The notes beneath the pieces were generated by a model that was given only the letters and a program-made list of their open reading frames with translations, was not told where the DNA came from and ran no database searches. 64,000 bases of DNA, taken from NCBI GenBank assembly GCA_030446625.1, contig JAUJMY010000011.1, forward strand, positions 1-64,000. Reading direction: 5' to 3'. A program made the position numbers and the translations under genes. Of the stretch, positions 1 through 9,053 are shown in pieces. This DNA comes from Gaiellaceae bacterium (GTDB lineage: Bacteria > Actinomycetota > Thermoleophilia > Gaiellales > Gaiellaceae). Numbering within the stretch: position 1 is the stretch's first letter; each line of letters opens with the position of its first letter.

Positions 1-245
1 GGGGGAACCGGGATCGGGTTCCGGTGGTCGACGTTGTAGACGAAGCGCACGGCGACGCCGCGCGCGGCCGCGGCGCGGATCGCGCCGCCGACGACAGCGG
101 CGGCGTCGGCGCCGAGGTGGAAGTCGTAGTGCGCGAGATCGAGCGTCCGCCGTGCCTCGTCGACGAACTCGGCGATCCACGCCGCGACCTCGAGCGCGGT
201 CTGGCCGCCGTCCGTCAGAGTGCGGATCCGGATGTCGTCGCTCAT
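1..245 (-). CDS. Phospholipase D-like protein, N-terminal fragment
   Basis: The window edge cuts this gene; only about 81 N-terminal residues are visible, starting at an ATG at 243-245 (MSDDIRIRTLTDGGQTALE). The stretch continues with a helix (WIAEFVDEARRTLDLAHYDF) followed by an alternating strand and helix ending in VRFVYNVDH. That pattern is the usual first half-domain of cardiolipin synthase/phospholipase D-like proteins, where a secondary structure of this type precedes the HKD motif. The HKD motifs themselves would lie outside the window, so the assignment rests on fold-like pattern only. The start codon lies inside the divergent uracil-DNA glycosylase-like gene, so the two 5' ends overlap by 14 bp. 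Confidence 0.6.
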   Translation of the reverse strand, partial: MSDDIRIRTLTDGGQTALEVAAWIAEFVDEARRTLDLAHYDFHLGADAAAVVGGAIRAAAARGVAVRFVYNVDHRNPIPVP

Positions 246-759
246 CGAGAGGCTCGCAGATGCCCGGATCGGCGACACGTTCAACTTCTATCGCGACGGC
301 GAGCGTGCGCCGCTCCTGCGCGAGCGCCTGCGCGCGTACCTCGAATCGCGCGCGGAGGCGCTTTTCCTGCTCGTCGGGGAGGCGCCCGGCTACCGCGGCG
401 CACGCGTGAGCGGGATCCCGTTCACCTCCGAGCGGCAGATCTCCGGAGCGGGTCCGGCCGAGGCGACCGCCACGATCGTCCAGGCGGCGCTGGCGGAGCT
501 AGAGGTCGCGGGAGACGTCCTGCTGTGGAACGTCGTCCCGACGCACCCGCACGTGGTCGGTGACGCGGCGACGAACCGCCCGCCGACGCCGCTGGAGATA
601 GCGGCCGCGCGGCCGTTCCTCGACGAGCTCGCGCGCGGGCGGCGCGTGATCGGGATCGGGCGCGTCGCGGAGCGCTCGCTCGGGTGCGCGTACGTGCGGC
701 ACCCGTCGCACGGCGGCGCGGCGGCGTTCCGCGCGGCGCTGGTTCAATCGCTGGCGTGA
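232..759 (+). CDS. Uracil-DNA glycosylase superfamily protein
   Basis: A 175-residue protein. Its N-terminal half holds LFLLVGEAPGYRGARVSGIPF, which matches the GEAPG-type active-site loop of the family 4-like/UDG superfamily. A later strand DVLLWNVVP and a C-terminal YVRHPSHGG segment resemble the second conserved loop (HPS). The family excises uracil or related damaged bases from DNA in the cytoplasm. I chose ATG 232 over the GTG at 220 because it gives a compact N-terminus (MSSLIERLADARIG) and less overlap with the divergent gene. It ends four bases into the next gene's start (GTG at 756), so the two are probably cotranscribed. The exact UDG family and substrate are not clear from sequence alone. 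Confidence 0.72.
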   Translation: MSSLIERLADARIGDTFNFYRDGERAPLLRERLRAYLESRAEALFLLVGEAPGYRGARVSGIPFTSERQISGAGPAEATATIVQAALAELEVAGDVLLWNVVPTHPHVVGDAATNRPPTPLEIAAARPFLDELARGRRVIGIGRVAERSLGCAYVRHPSHGGAAAFRAALVQSLA

Positions 760-2000
760 CCGCTCGCACCGGCAGCGTCGTCCGGCGCAACACCGTCCTC
801 CTGGCGGGGGCGCTCGCGTGCCTCTCGGGGATGGTCCAGCTCGTCGTAGCGGTGTCGACGATCACGCTCGTGCTCGTCACCGGCATCGAGTCGATCCTCG
901 GGCTCGCGCCCGCGATCTTCCTCGCCGCCGCCGCGGCCGCGGCATTACCCGCGGGGCGCGCGATGGATCGGTGGGGGCGCGTGCCCGTGCTCGCTGCCGG
1001 GTGCTGCGCGGGGATCGCCGGCTGCACGCTCGCGGCGGCCGGGTGCCGGTGGGACAGCGCGCTGCTCGTCGGCGCCGGCTTCGCGCTCGTCGGCGTCTCG
1101 AGCGGCACCGTCCTCCTTGCGCGGGCGGCTGCGGCCGACCTGTACCCGCCGGAGCGCCGCGCGCGCGGCATCTCGTACGTCCTCTTCGGAGCGCTCTTCG
1201 GCGCGGCGCTCGGGCCGCTCGTCTTCCGCCCGCTCCTCGCGGGCAAGGAGCTCTCGCTCGACGCGCTCGCGCTCCCGTACCTCGCGGCCGCCGGGCTGAT
1301 GGTGGTGGCGCTCGCGCTCGTCCTGCTCGTCCGCCCCGACCCAAAGCGGCTCGCGCAGGAGTGGTGGGGCGACGGGATCGACGAGGCGCCCGCGGTCGAG
1401 TTGCGCGGGATCGTCGCACGCCGCGGCGTGCTCGCAGCCGTCGTGGCCGCCGTCACGAGCTTCGCCGTGATGGTCTCCGTGATGAACCTGACGGGCTACG
1501 TCGTGGTCGGGCACGGCCACCACCAGCGCGACGTCTTCACCGTCATCAGCGCGCACATCGTCGGCATGTACGCACTCGTGCTCGTGATCGGCGGGCTGAT
1601 CGACCGCCTCGGCCGGCGGCCCGCGCTCGTCGGCGGGCTCGCGATCGCAGCGCTCTCGACCGGCGGCCTCGCGTGGATCGAGAGCGTCCCGTGGACGTCC
1701 CTCGCGCTCTTCGGGCTCGGCCTGGGCTGGAACGTTTCGTACGTCGCGGCCGCCGCGGAGCTCTCGGATTCGGCGGCGCCGAACGAGCGCGGGAAGCTCC
1801 TCGGCCTCACGGATCTCCTCTCGGGCGCCGCCGGGGCGGGGCTCGCGCTCGTCGGCGGTGTCGTCTACACCGGCCTCGGAGTGGCCGCGCTCGCGCTCGC
1901 GATCGCCGCGCTCGCGCTCGTCCCGGCGGTCTGGATGAGCGCCCGAACCTTGCTACAATCGCCGCTCGGCGCACGGTGGGTGCGCCGCTTCTCTGTCTGA
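756..2000 (+). CDS. MFS transporter
   Basis: A 414-residue polytopic membrane protein with about 12 hydrophobic segments, beginning at residue 14 ([20 protein letters not shown]). Between segments 2 and 3 it carries the MFS loop signature G-R-A-M-D-R-W-G-R, and the matching second-half loop reads [15 protein letters not shown]. These are the conserved motif A copies of the major facilitator superfamily. The substrate cannot be inferred. The GTG start at 756 overlaps the stop codon of the upstream glycosylase-like gene, so translation may be coupled. The reading frame extends upstream to 684, but that part lies inside the upstream gene and lacks support. Confidence 0.85.
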   Translation: MTARTGSVVRRNTVLLAGALACLSGMVQLVVAVSTITLVLVTGIESILGLAPAIFLAAAAAAALPAGRAMDRWGRVPVLAAGCCAGIAGCTLAAAGCRWDSALLVGAGFALVGVSSGTVLLARAAAADLYPPERRARGISYVLFGALFGAALGPLVFRPLLAGKELSLDALALPYLAAAGLMVVALALVLLVRPDPKRLAQEWWGDGIDEAPAVELRGIVARRGVLAAVVAAVTSFAVMVSVMNLTGYVVVGHGHHQRDVFTVISAHIVGMYALVLVIGGLIDRLGRRPALVGGLAIAALSTGGLAWIESVPWTSLALFGLGLGWNVSYVAAAAELSDSAAPNERGKLLGLTDLLSGAAGAGLALVGGVVYTGLGVAALALAIAALALVPAVWMSARTLLQSPLGARWVRRFSV

Positions 2001-2001
2001 C

Positions 2002-2439
2002 ATGAAGACTTGGAACGCAAAGCCGGGCGAGGTCGATCGCCGCTGGTACGTCGTCGACGCCGACGGGCAGACGCTCGGCCGGCTCGCGACGCAGATCGCC
2101 GACACGCTGCGCGGGAAGACGAAGGCCGAGTACACGCCTCACGTCGACACCGGCGACTTCGTGGTCGTCGTGAACGCGGAGCGGATCGCCGTCACCGGAA
2201 AGAAGATGCAGGACAAGATGTACCACCGGCACTCGGGCTATCCCGGCGGGCTGCGCAGCCGGACGCTGCGCGAGCAGCTCGACCGGCAGCCGACCGAGGT
2301 CCTGCGCAAGGCCGTCAAGGGGATGCTGCCCCGGAACCGTCTCTCGCGGGCGCAACTGACGAAGCTGAAGATCTACGCCGGTCCTGACCATCCGCACGAG
2401 GCGCAGGCGCCGCAGCCGCTACCGCTGGAGGGGCGCTAG
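2002..2439 (+). CDS. rplM: 50S ribosomal protein L13
   Basis: A 145-residue protein starting [20 protein letters not shown], with the L13 signatures LGRLAT near residue 27 and a GYPGG-L-R segment near residue 79. The C-terminal [18 protein letters not shown] segment is also typical. L13 is an early-assembling large-subunit protein that contacts 23S rRNA. It is followed without a gap by rpsI, the usual rplM-rpsI operon. The C-terminal tail ([14 protein letters not shown]) is characteristic of bacterial L13. The length matches the family. Confidence 0.98.
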   Translation: MKTWNAKPGEVDRRWYVVDADGQTLGRLATQIADTLRGKTKAEYTPHVDTGDFVVVVNAERIAVTGKKMQDKMYHRHSGYPGGLRSRTLREQLDRQPTEVLRKAVKGMLPRNRLSRAQLTKLKIYAGPDHPHEAQAPQPLPLEGR

Positions 2440-2835
2440 GTGTCGACGCCGGCGCAGTACCTCGGAACCGGGAAGCGGAAGACCTCGGTCGCGCGCGTGA
2501 TCCTGCGCCCGGGCGACGGCGCGACCTGGTTCAACGGGCGGACGATCGACGAGTACTTCCCGCGCGCGACGCACCGCGCGATCGCCCTCGCGCCGCTGAA
2601 GACGGCCGGCGCGGAAGGGACGTACGACATCCGCGTCCGCGTCCACGGCGGCGGCCCGAGCGGACAGGCAGGCGCGGTGCGGCACGGAATCGCGCGGGCA
2701 CTCGTCGAGGCCGACCCGGAGCTTCGCGTCCCGCTCAAGCGCGAGGGCTTCCTCACGCGGGACGCCCGCATCGTCGAGCGCAAGAAGGCCGGCCTGCACA
2801 AGGCGCGCAAGGCGCCGCAGTTCTCGAAGCGGTAG
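2440..2835 (+). CDS. rpsI: 30S ribosomal protein S9
   Basis: A 131-residue protein starting at GTG 2440, immediately after the rplM stop codon. It shows the S9 signatures [12 protein letters not shown] at the N-terminus, [19 protein letters not shown] in the middle and the basic tail [19 protein letters not shown]. The tail reaches the decoding centre and contacts P-site tRNA in characterised ribosomes. It is cotranscribed with rplM. The next 149 bp, before glmM, hold no gene I can recognise. Confidence 0.98.
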   Translation: MSTPAQYLGTGKRKTSVARVILRPGDGATWFNGRTIDEYFPRATHRAIALAPLKTAGAEGTYDIRVRVHGGGPSGQAGAVRHGIARALVEADPELRVPLKREGFLTRDARIVERKKAGLHKARKAPQFSKR

Positions 2836-2984
2836 CGCTCTTCACGACGCCGTGCCGTGCGTACACCTCTCACGTGTCGCAAACGCGTGGGTCGACCGGC
2901 TGCGCGCGTACGAAGTGCCCCCGCACTAACGCTCCAACGCGCGCCCTCGCCCCCGAGTGCGGCGTGTAGGCTCGCCGCCACGCG

Positions 2985-4244
2985 ATGGCGCGCCGCTACT
3001 TCGGCACCGACGGCGTCCGCGGCGTCTTCGGCCGCGACCTCACGCCGGATCTCGTCGAGCGGCTCGGGCGGGCGTACGCGACGTGGAGCGGCGGCGGCGA
3101 GGTGCTGATCGGTCGCGACACGCGCGCGTCGGGGCCCGAGCTCGAGCAGGCGCTCGCGCGCGGGGTCGCCGGCGGTGGGGGGACGGCCGTCTTCGGGGGC
3201 GTGCTGCCGACTCCGGCGGCCGCGCTCCTCGCAGGCGAGGACGCAGCCGCCGTCACCGCGTCGCACAACCCGCCCGAGTACAACGGCGTCAAGTTCTTCG
3301 CCCGCGGCGACAAGCTGACGGACGAGCAGGAGGAGGAGATCGAGGCGCTCCTCGACATCGCCGCAACCGGCGGAGGCGTCGTCCTGAGCGAGGGCGGCCT
3401 GGGCGAGCGCTACCTCGACCGCGTCGTCGAGCGCTTCGGCTCCGACCTGAGCGGGCTCCGCCTCGCGGTCGACTGCGCGAACGGCGCGTACTCGGGTCTC
3501 GCCCCGCGTGCGTTCGAGCGCCTCGGCGCCGAGGTCGTCGCAATCGGCGACGCGCCCGACGGCTCGAACATCAACGTCGGCTGCGGCGCGACGGACGTAG
3601 TGGCTCTTTGCAAGAAAGTCGCGGATGGTGGCTTCGACCTCGGCGTCGCCTTCGACGGCGACGGCGATCGCATTGTCGGGGTCGACGAGCGCGGCGAGCC
3701 GATCGACGGGGACGCGCTGATCGCGCTGCTTGCGCTCCACCTGCGCGTCGACCTCGTGGCGGTGACGACGATGACGAACCTCGCGTTCCACGCGCTGATG
3801 CGCGAGCACGGCATCCGCGTCGTCACGACCGACGTCGGCGACCGCTACGTGCTCGAGGCCCTGCGGCGGGAGGGGGGCGTCCTCGGCGGCGAGCAGTCCG
3901 GCCACGTCGTCTACCTCGACGGCCACGTCACCGGCGACGGCCTCGTCGCCGCGCTCCTGCTCTGCGCCGCGCTCCGCGGCCGAAGAGCGTCCGGCGCAGC
4001 CGCGATCCTGGAGCCGTACCCGCAGGCGAAGGAGAACGTCCACGTCTCGACGAAGGCCTTGCCGCCCGCCGTCCTGGAGGAGGTCGAGCGCACGAACGCC
4101 CAGCTCGACGGCGAGGGGCGCGTGCTCGTCCGGCCGTCGGGAACGGAGCCGGTCGTACGGGTGCTCGCCGAAGCCGAAACGGTTGAAAAGGCACGAAACC
4201 TCTGTGCTAGGATCGCCGCTCTCGTTCGACGAGAGCTCGGCTGA
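2985..4244 (+). CDS. glmM: Phosphoglucosamine mutase
   Basis: A 419-residue enzyme that interconverts glucosamine-6-phosphate and glucosamine-1-phosphate in UDP-GlcNAc synthesis. The N-terminus MARRYFGTDGVRG is diagnostic. The catalytic serine lies in TASHNP (Ser93), the metal-binding loop reads FDGDGDR (about residues 222-228), the sugar loop GGEQSGH follows near residue 304, and the phosphate loop RPSGTEP sits near residue 384. The protein is a little shorter than the usual 440-450 residues but all four domains are represented. glmS follows 83 bp downstream on the same strand, so two steps of the same pathway are adjacent. Confidence 0.97.
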   Translation: MARRYFGTDGVRGVFGRDLTPDLVERLGRAYATWSGGGEVLIGRDTRASGPELEQALARGVAGGGGTAVFGGVLPTPAAALLAGEDAAAVTASHNPPEYNGVKFFARGDKLTDEQEEEIEALLDIAATGGGVVLSEGGLGERYLDRVVERFGSDLSGLRLAVDCANGAYSGLAPRAFERLGAEVVAIGDAPDGSNINVGCGATDVVALCKKVADGGFDLGVAFDGDGDRIVGVDERGEPIDGDALIALLALHLRVDLVAVTTMTNLAFHALMREHGIRVVTTDVGDRYVLEALRREGGVLGGEQSGHVVYLDGHVTGDGLVAALLLCAALRGRRASGAAAILEPYPQAKENVHVSTKALPPAVLEEVERTNAQLDGEGRVLVRPSGTEPVVRVLAEAETVEKARNLCARIAALVRRELG

Positions 4245-4327
4245 CCCGCCCGACGAGGGGCCGGGGACGATCAGCCGGGCTTTGTGCTTTTTCGGAGCCG
4301 TCTTCGACCGCGACTAGGAGCGAGCAA

Positions 4328-6154
4328 GTGTGCGGAATCATCGGATACGTCGGGTCGCGCGCCTGTAAGCCGCTGCTCCTGCAGGGTCTCGAACGGCTCG
4401 AGTACCGCGGCTACGACTCTGCCGGCATCGTGCTCCGCGAGGACGACGCGCTCGACTACGTGCGGGCCGTCGGGAACCTCGCGCGCCTGAAGGAAGCGGC
4501 CGGCTCGAACGGGTCGGACTCGACGCACGGCCTCGGACACACCCGCTGGGCGACGCACGGCGCCGTCACGGAGCGGAACGCGCATCCGTTGACGGGCTGC
4601 GACGACGGCCGCCTCGCGATCGTGCTCAACGGGATCGTCGAGAACTTCCGCGAGCTCAGGCGGGCGCTGGCCGAGGACGGCCACGAGTTCGACTCCGAGA
4701 CGGACGCGGAGGTCGTCGCGCACCTGATCGAGCGGCATTACGGCGGCGATCTCGTCGACGCGGTGCGCGCGGCGTACACGGAGCTCGAAGGGCACTTCAC
4801 GTTCGTCGCCATCCACCACGACCACCCCGACCTGCTGGTCGGCGCGCGCCACGAGACTCCGCTCGTGATCGGCATCGGCGAGAGCGAGATGTTCCTCGCG
4901 TCGAACGCCGCGGCCTTCCTGCGGGAGACGCGCCTCGTCCAGTTCCCGGACGACGGCGACATCGTCGCCGTGACGCCGGAGGGGGCGACGTTCGTCCGCG
5001 CGGACGGACGCGCCGTCGAGCACACGCCGGTCGAGCTGGACTGGGACGACGAGACGGCCGAGAAGGGCGGCTACGAGACGTTCATGCTCAAGGAGATCTA
5101 CGAGCAGCCCGACTCCGTGCGCGAGACGATCGGCGACCGGGCGCGGCACGGGCGGCTCGAGCTCGACGGGATCGGGCTCAGCGAGGACGAGCTGCGCGAC
5201 CTGCGCCGAATCGTCATCCTCGCCTCCGGCACCGCGTACCACGCGGGGGTCGTCGCCCGCTACGCGATCGAGGAGTGGGCGCGTGTTCCGGTGGAGCACG
5301 ACATCGCGAGCGAGTGGATCTACCGGAACCCCGTGCTCGACCCCGCGACGCTCGTCATCGGCATCTCGCAGTCGGGCGAGACGCGCGACACGATCGCTGC
5401 GGTCAAGCTGGCCCGCCGCCGCGGCGCGCGCACGCTCGCGATCACGAACATGATGGGCTCGCAGATCACGCGCGAGGTCGACTCCGTCCTGTACACGCGC
5501 TGCGGGATCGAGATGGCGGTCGCGGCGTCGAAGACGTTCACGGCGCAGGTCTCGCTCCTCTTCCTCGTCGCGCTCAAGCTCGCGCAGCTGCGCGGCACTC
5601 TCCCGGCGGACGAGCTCGAGTTCATCGTCGACCAGATGTACGAGCTGCCGGCGAAGATGGCGGCGTTCCTCGACGGCGACCACCCGATCGACGAGATCGC
5701 GCAGCGCTACTACGACAAGCCGTTCTTCCTCTACCTCGGTCGCAACATCGGCCTCCCCGTCGCACTCGAGGGAGCGCTGAAGCTGAAGGAGATCAGCTAC
5801 ATCCCGACGGAGGCGTACTCGGCCGGCGAGATGAAGCACGGGCCGATCGCGCTCCTCGACGAGGACACGCCGGTCGTCGTCGTCGCGACGCGCATCCACG
5901 TCTACGACAAGATCGTCTCCAACATCCAGGAGGTCCGGGCGCGCGGCGCGCACGTGATCGCGATCGCGACCGACGGCAACGAGGACATCCAGCACCACGC
6001 CGACGACGTCATCTACGTGCCGGAGGCGCCCGCGTTCCTCCAGGCGGTGCTCGCCGTCCTGCCGCTCCAGCTCCTCGCCTACCGCATCGCGCGCCTGCGC
6101 GGGCTGAACGTCGACCAGCCCCGCAATCTGGCGAAGACCGTCACCGTCGAGTAG
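4328..6154 (+). CDS. glmS: Glutamine-fructose-6-phosphate aminotransferase (isomerizing)
   Basis: A 608-residue enzyme that makes glucosamine-6-phosphate from fructose-6-phosphate and glutamine, the entry step to peptidoglycan precursors. The GTG at 4328 is followed directly by TGC, so Cys2 becomes the N-terminal nucleophile after Met removal (CGIIGYVG). The glutaminase domain fills roughly residues 1-220 (HTRWATHG). Two SIS isomerase domains follow, with ASGTAYHAG and SQSGET loops. The terminus LRGLNVDQPRNLAKTVTVE is the conserved GlmS C-tail. The 83-bp leader shows no convincing glmS ribozyme. Confidence 0.98.
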   Translation: MCGIIGYVGSRACKPLLLQGLERLEYRGYDSAGIVLREDDALDYVRAVGNLARLKEAAGSNGSDSTHGLGHTRWATHGAVTERNAHPLTGCDDGRLAIVLNGIVENFRELRRALAEDGHEFDSETDAEVVAHLIERHYGGDLVDAVRAAYTELEGHFTFVAIHHDHPDLLVGARHETPLVIGIGESEMFLASNAAAFLRETRLVQFPDDGDIVAVTPEGATFVRADGRAVEHTPVELDWDDETAEKGGYETFMLKEIYEQPDSVRETIGDRARHGRLELDGIGLSEDELRDLRRIVILASGTAYHAGVVARYAIEEWARVPVEHDIASEWIYRNPVLDPATLVIGISQSGETRDTIAAVKLARRRGARTLAITNMMGSQITREVDSVLYTRCGIEMAVAASKTFTAQVSLLFLVALKLAQLRGTLPADELEFIVDQMYELPAKMAAFLDGDHPIDEIAQRYYDKPFFLYLGRNIGLPVALEGALKLKEISYIPTEAYSAGEMKHGPIALLDEDTPVVVVATRIHVYDKIVSNIQEVRARGAHVIAIATDGNEDIQHHADDVIYVPEAPAFLQAVLAVLPLQLLAYRIARLRGLNVDQPRNLAKTVTVE

Positions 6155-6175
6155 CCGCCGCAGGCTCCGGCGCCG

Positions 6176-6583
6176 TCAGGGCGGCGGCCGGCGGAGTCGC
6201 TTCGTCTCCGAGCGCCGCCTCTTCTGCTCGAGCCGGCGGGCGCGCGCGGCCGCGGTCGGCGCGGTCGCGACACGTGCGCGCTCGACGCGCAGAGCTTCGC
6301 GCAGTGCCGCCACGAGCCGTTCGACCGCGAGCTCGCGGTTGCGCCACTGACTGCGCTCGTCCTGCGCGACCGCCTGCAGCACACGCCCGGCTCGGGCGAG
6401 GACGCGGCGCTTCTGCGCCGGGGAGAGCGCCGTCGACGACTCGACGTCGAGGACGGCCTCGACGCGCGTCTCCGACTTCTGGGCATGCTGCCCGCCGGGC
6501 CCGCTCGAGCGCGAGAAGCGCAGCTCGATCTCGGCGAGCGGCAGGACGACCGAGCGCGTGACCCGAATAGACTCGCGCTCCAT
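6176..6583 (-). CDS. arfB: Peptidyl-tRNA hydrolase ArfB-like, release-factor GGQ domain
   Basis: A 135-residue protein with the class I release factor motif RSSGPGGQHAQKSETRVE at residues 25-42; the GGQ is the catalytic element that hydrolyses peptidyl-tRNA. There is no codon-recognition domain, and the C-terminus is a long basic tail (RARRLEQKRRRSETKRLRRPPP). That architecture matches ArfB/YaeJ, which rescues stalled ribosomes by inserting a basic tail into the mRNA channel. The start ATG (6583-6581) shares the palindrome CATG with the start of the divergent HAD gene. A further ATG nine bases upstream (6592) is possible. Confidence 0.88.
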   Translation of the reverse strand: MERESIRVTRSVVLPLAEIELRFSRSSGPGGQHAQKSETRVEAVLDVESSTALSPAQKRRVLARAGRVLQAVAQDERSQWRNRELAVERLVAALREALRVERARVATAPTAAARARRLEQKRRRSETKRLRRPPP

Positions 6584-7358
6584 GGCGGCCATTCTGCTCG
6601 ACGTGGACGGCGTCCTCCACGTCTCGGGGACGGCGATTCCGGGGGCCGCCGAGGCTGTTCTGCGGCTCCGCGAGTCGGGGCACCGGCTGCGCTTCGTCAC
6701 GAACAACACGACGCGCTCGCGCGCCGACCTCGCCGCCGACCTGCGGAACCTCGGGCTCGAGCTCGACGACGCGGAGGTGCAGACGACACCGCGAGCGGCG
6801 GCACGGGCTCTCCAGGGGAAGCGCGTGCTCGCGCTGATCATGTCCGCGATCGTCCCCGACCTCGAGGGCGTCGATCTCGTCGGCGAGGGTGCGGACGCCG
6901 TCCTCGTGGGCGGCGCCGACGACAGCGCCGAGACGGGCCGCGTCTTCTCGTACATGAATCTCGCGCGCGCGTTCCACGAGCTCGACGCGGGCGCGGAGCT
7001 GTACTGCCTGCACAAGAACCGGTGGTGGCAGACGAGCCACGGCGCGCTGCTCGACGCGGGGGCGTTCGTGGTCGGGCTCGAGTACGCCACGCAGACGGAG
7101 GCGACGGTGCTCGGCAAGCCGAGCGCGACCTACTTCGACGCCGCGCTCGAGACGCTCGACGCGGACGCGTCGATGACGTGGATGGTCGGCGACGACTACG
7201 AAGCCGACATCGTCGGCGCGCAGTCGTGCGGGCTGAAGACGATCCTCGTCCGGACGGGCAAGTTCCGGCCGGACGCCGTGGAGCGGGCGGGGGTGACGCC
7301 CGACGCGATCATCAGCTCGATCGCGCAGCTGCCCGACTGGATCGAGCGCTCGCTCTAG
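6582..7358 (+). CDS. HAD-IIA family hydrolase
   Basis: A 258-residue cytoplasmic phosphatase. Motif I is LLDVDGVLHVSG at residues 5-16 with the nucleophilic first aspartate, motif II is FVTNNTT near residue 46, and motif IV is MVGDDYEADIVGA near residue 205. The cap placement fits subclass IIA (NagD-like and phospholysine phosphohistidine phosphatase relatives). The substrate is not predictable. I start at ATG 6582 because MAAILLDVDGV places motif I at the usual distance from the N-terminus. Its TAG overlaps the GTG of acpS by one base, the head of a four-gene overlapping string. Confidence 0.85.
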   Translation: MAAILLDVDGVLHVSGTAIPGAAEAVLRLRESGHRLRFVTNNTTRSRADLAADLRNLGLELDDAEVQTTPRAAARALQGKRVLALIMSAIVPDLEGVDLVGEGADAVLVGGADDSAETGRVFSYMNLARAFHELDAGAELYCLHKNRWWQTSHGALLDAGAFVVGLEYATQTEATVLGKPSATYFDAALETLDADASMTWMVGDDYEADIVGAQSCGLKTILVRTGKFRPDAVERAGVTPDAIISSIAQLPDWIERSL

Positions 7359-7732
7359 TGTCGCGCGTCGGCCTCGACTTGATCGAGATCGAGCGAATCC
7401 GCCGCGCGCTCGAGCGCTACCCGTCGTTCCGCGAGCGGTGCTTCACGCCCGCGGAGCGCGAGTACTGCGAGTCGCGCCCGAACCCGGCCGAGAGCTACGC
7501 GGGCCGCTTCGCGGGGAAGGAGGCGGTGGGCAAGGCGCTCGGCTTCGGCGTCGCGATGGCGTTCGCGTGGCGCGACATCGAGATCGTCGGCCGGCCGAAG
7601 CCGTCCGTGCGGCTGGCGGGGCGCGTCGCCGCGCGCGCCGAGCATCTGCGCGCGGGGGCGATCGACCTCTCGATGACGCACTCGCGTGAGCTCGCCGCAG
7701 CGATCTGCCTCGTCCGGGAGGCGGATGTTTGA
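7358..7732 (+). CDS. acpS: Holo-[acyl-carrier-protein] synthase
   Basis: A 124-residue enzyme that transfers phosphopantetheine from CoA to the acyl carrier protein. The N-terminal SRVGLDLIEIERIRRAL and the central YAGRFAGKEAVGKALG are the two AcpS signatures, containing the metal-binding Asp and Glu. The C-terminus IDLSMTHSRELAAA is also conserved. Translation starts at a GTG overlapping the upstream stop codon, and the end overlaps the start of nnr by eight bases. The acpS-nnr-alr order is common in actinobacteria. Confidence 0.95.
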   Translation: MSRVGLDLIEIERIRRALERYPSFRERCFTPAEREYCESRPNPAESYAGRFAGKEAVGKALGFGVAMAFAWRDIEIVGRPKPSVRLAGRVAARAEHLRAGAIDLSMTHSRELAAAICLVREADV

Positions 7733-9053
7733 GGCGCTCTACACGTCCGACGAGATGCGGGCGGCGGAGGAGGGGCACGACGTCGAGGCGCTGATGGAGC
7801 GGGCGGGGCGCGCGGTCGCGGAGCACGCGCTCCGGCGCTTCCCGGACGCGCAGCGCTTCGCCGTCGTCTGCGGCGGGGGTGCGAACGGCGGCGACGGCCG
7901 CATCGCTGCGCGCGTGCTTCGGGAGGCGGGTCGTCGGGCGGAGGAGACGGACGAGCTCGTCGGCGCGGACGTCGTCGTGGACGCGCTCTTCGGAACCGGC
8001 TTCCGCGGCACGCCGCGGCCGGACTCGGCCGAGCGGATCCGCACGATGAACGCGAGCGGCGCGCCGATCGTCTCGGTCGACATCGCCTCCGGCGTCGACG
8101 CGTCGACGGGCGAGGTGTGGGGCGACGCGGTCGGGGCCGCGCTCACCGTCAGCTTCCACGGGCGCAAGGTCGGGCACGTCGTCGCGCCGGGCCGCTTCCA
8201 CGCGGGAGAGACCGTCGTCGCGGACATCGGGCTCGGCTCGGCGACCACGCGACACCGGCTCGTCGCCGAGGGGATCCTGAGCGCGGTGCCGCGCAAGGCG
8301 GCCGCGGAGACGAAGTACTCCCGCTCGGTGCTCGTCGTCGGCGGCGCGCCCGGCATCAGGGGCGCCGCGGCTCTCGGGGCGCGCGCCGCCTTCCGCGCCG
8401 ACGCCGGCTACGTCGCGATCGCGGCGCCGGAGGAGTCGCTGCCGGTGCTCGAGACGCTCGTCCTCGAGGCGGTGAAGCGGCCGCTCGCCGACGCCGTCGA
8501 GCTCGTCGGCCGCGCGCGTGCGCTCGCGCTCGGCCCGGGCCTCGGGCGCGACGCGGAGCGGCGGGAGCTCGTCGCCGCGCTCCTGCGGGAGTCGGATCTA
8601 CCCGCGGTCGTGGATGCGGATGCCCTCTACGAGCTCGAGCCGGTGACGCGCAGCGCGCCGACGGTGCTGACGCCGCACGCGGGCGAGCTCGCGCGGCTGC
8701 TCGGGAAGGACTCTGCGTGGGTCGACGCGCACCGCCTCGCGGCGGTCGTGCAGGCGAGCGAACGCTACGCCTGCGTCGTCCTGCTCAAGGGGCCCGACAC
8801 GCTCGTCGCGGCGCCCGACGGCGCGGTGTGGGCGTGCGATGTCGCCGAGCCGGCCCTGGCGACCGCCGGGACCGGCGACGTCCTGACCGGGATCGTCGCG
8901 GCATTCCTCGCGAAGGGCCTCGACGCGCGCACGGCCGCGGCCGCGGCTGCGATCGCGCACGCGCGCGCCGCGCGCGCGGCCGCGAAGCCGTCGGGGCTGA
9001 TCGCGAGCGACGTCGTCGAGGCGCTCCCGCACGCCGTGCATGCCGCGGTCTGA
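7725..9053 (+). CDS. nnr: Bifunctional NAD(P)HX epimerase/dehydratase
   Basis: A 442-residue repair enzyme that restores NAD(P)H from its hydrated forms. The N-terminal epimerase domain (about residues 1-195) carries CGGGANGGDG and VVDALFGTGFRG. The C-terminal dehydratase domain (about 205-440) carries VVGGAPGIRGAAALGARAA, VDADALYEL, TPHAGELARL and the ATP-binding loop ATAGTGDVLTG. I place the start at ATG 7725, inside the end of acpS, because upstream codons in this frame fall within acpS. Its 3' end overlaps alr by 14 bp. Confidence 0.95.
   Translation: MFEALYTSDEMRAAEEGHDVEALMERAGRAVAEHALRRFPDAQRFAVVCGGGANGGDGRIAARVLREAGRRAEETDELVGADVVVDALFGTGFRGTPRPDSAERIRTMNASGAPIVSVDIASGVDASTGEVWGDAVGAALTVSFHGRKVGHVVAPGRFHAGETVVADIGLGSATTRHRLVAEGILSAVPRKAAAETKYSRSVLVVGGAPGIRGAAALGARAAFRADAGYVAIAAPEESLPVLETLVLEAVKRPLADAVELVGRARALALGPGLGRDAERRELVAALLRESDLPAVVDADALYELEPVTRSAPTVLTPHAGELARLLGKDSAWVDAHRLAAVVQASERYACVVLLKGPDTLVAAPDGAVWACDVAEPALATAGTGDVLTGIVAAFLAKGLDARTAAAAAAIAHARAARAAAKPSGLIASDVVEALPHAVHAAV

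Noticed and set aside
4245-4327. glmS ribozyme in the glmS leader
   Set aside because: The 83-bp leader lacks the length and conserved core, and no cleavage-site arrangement is visible.
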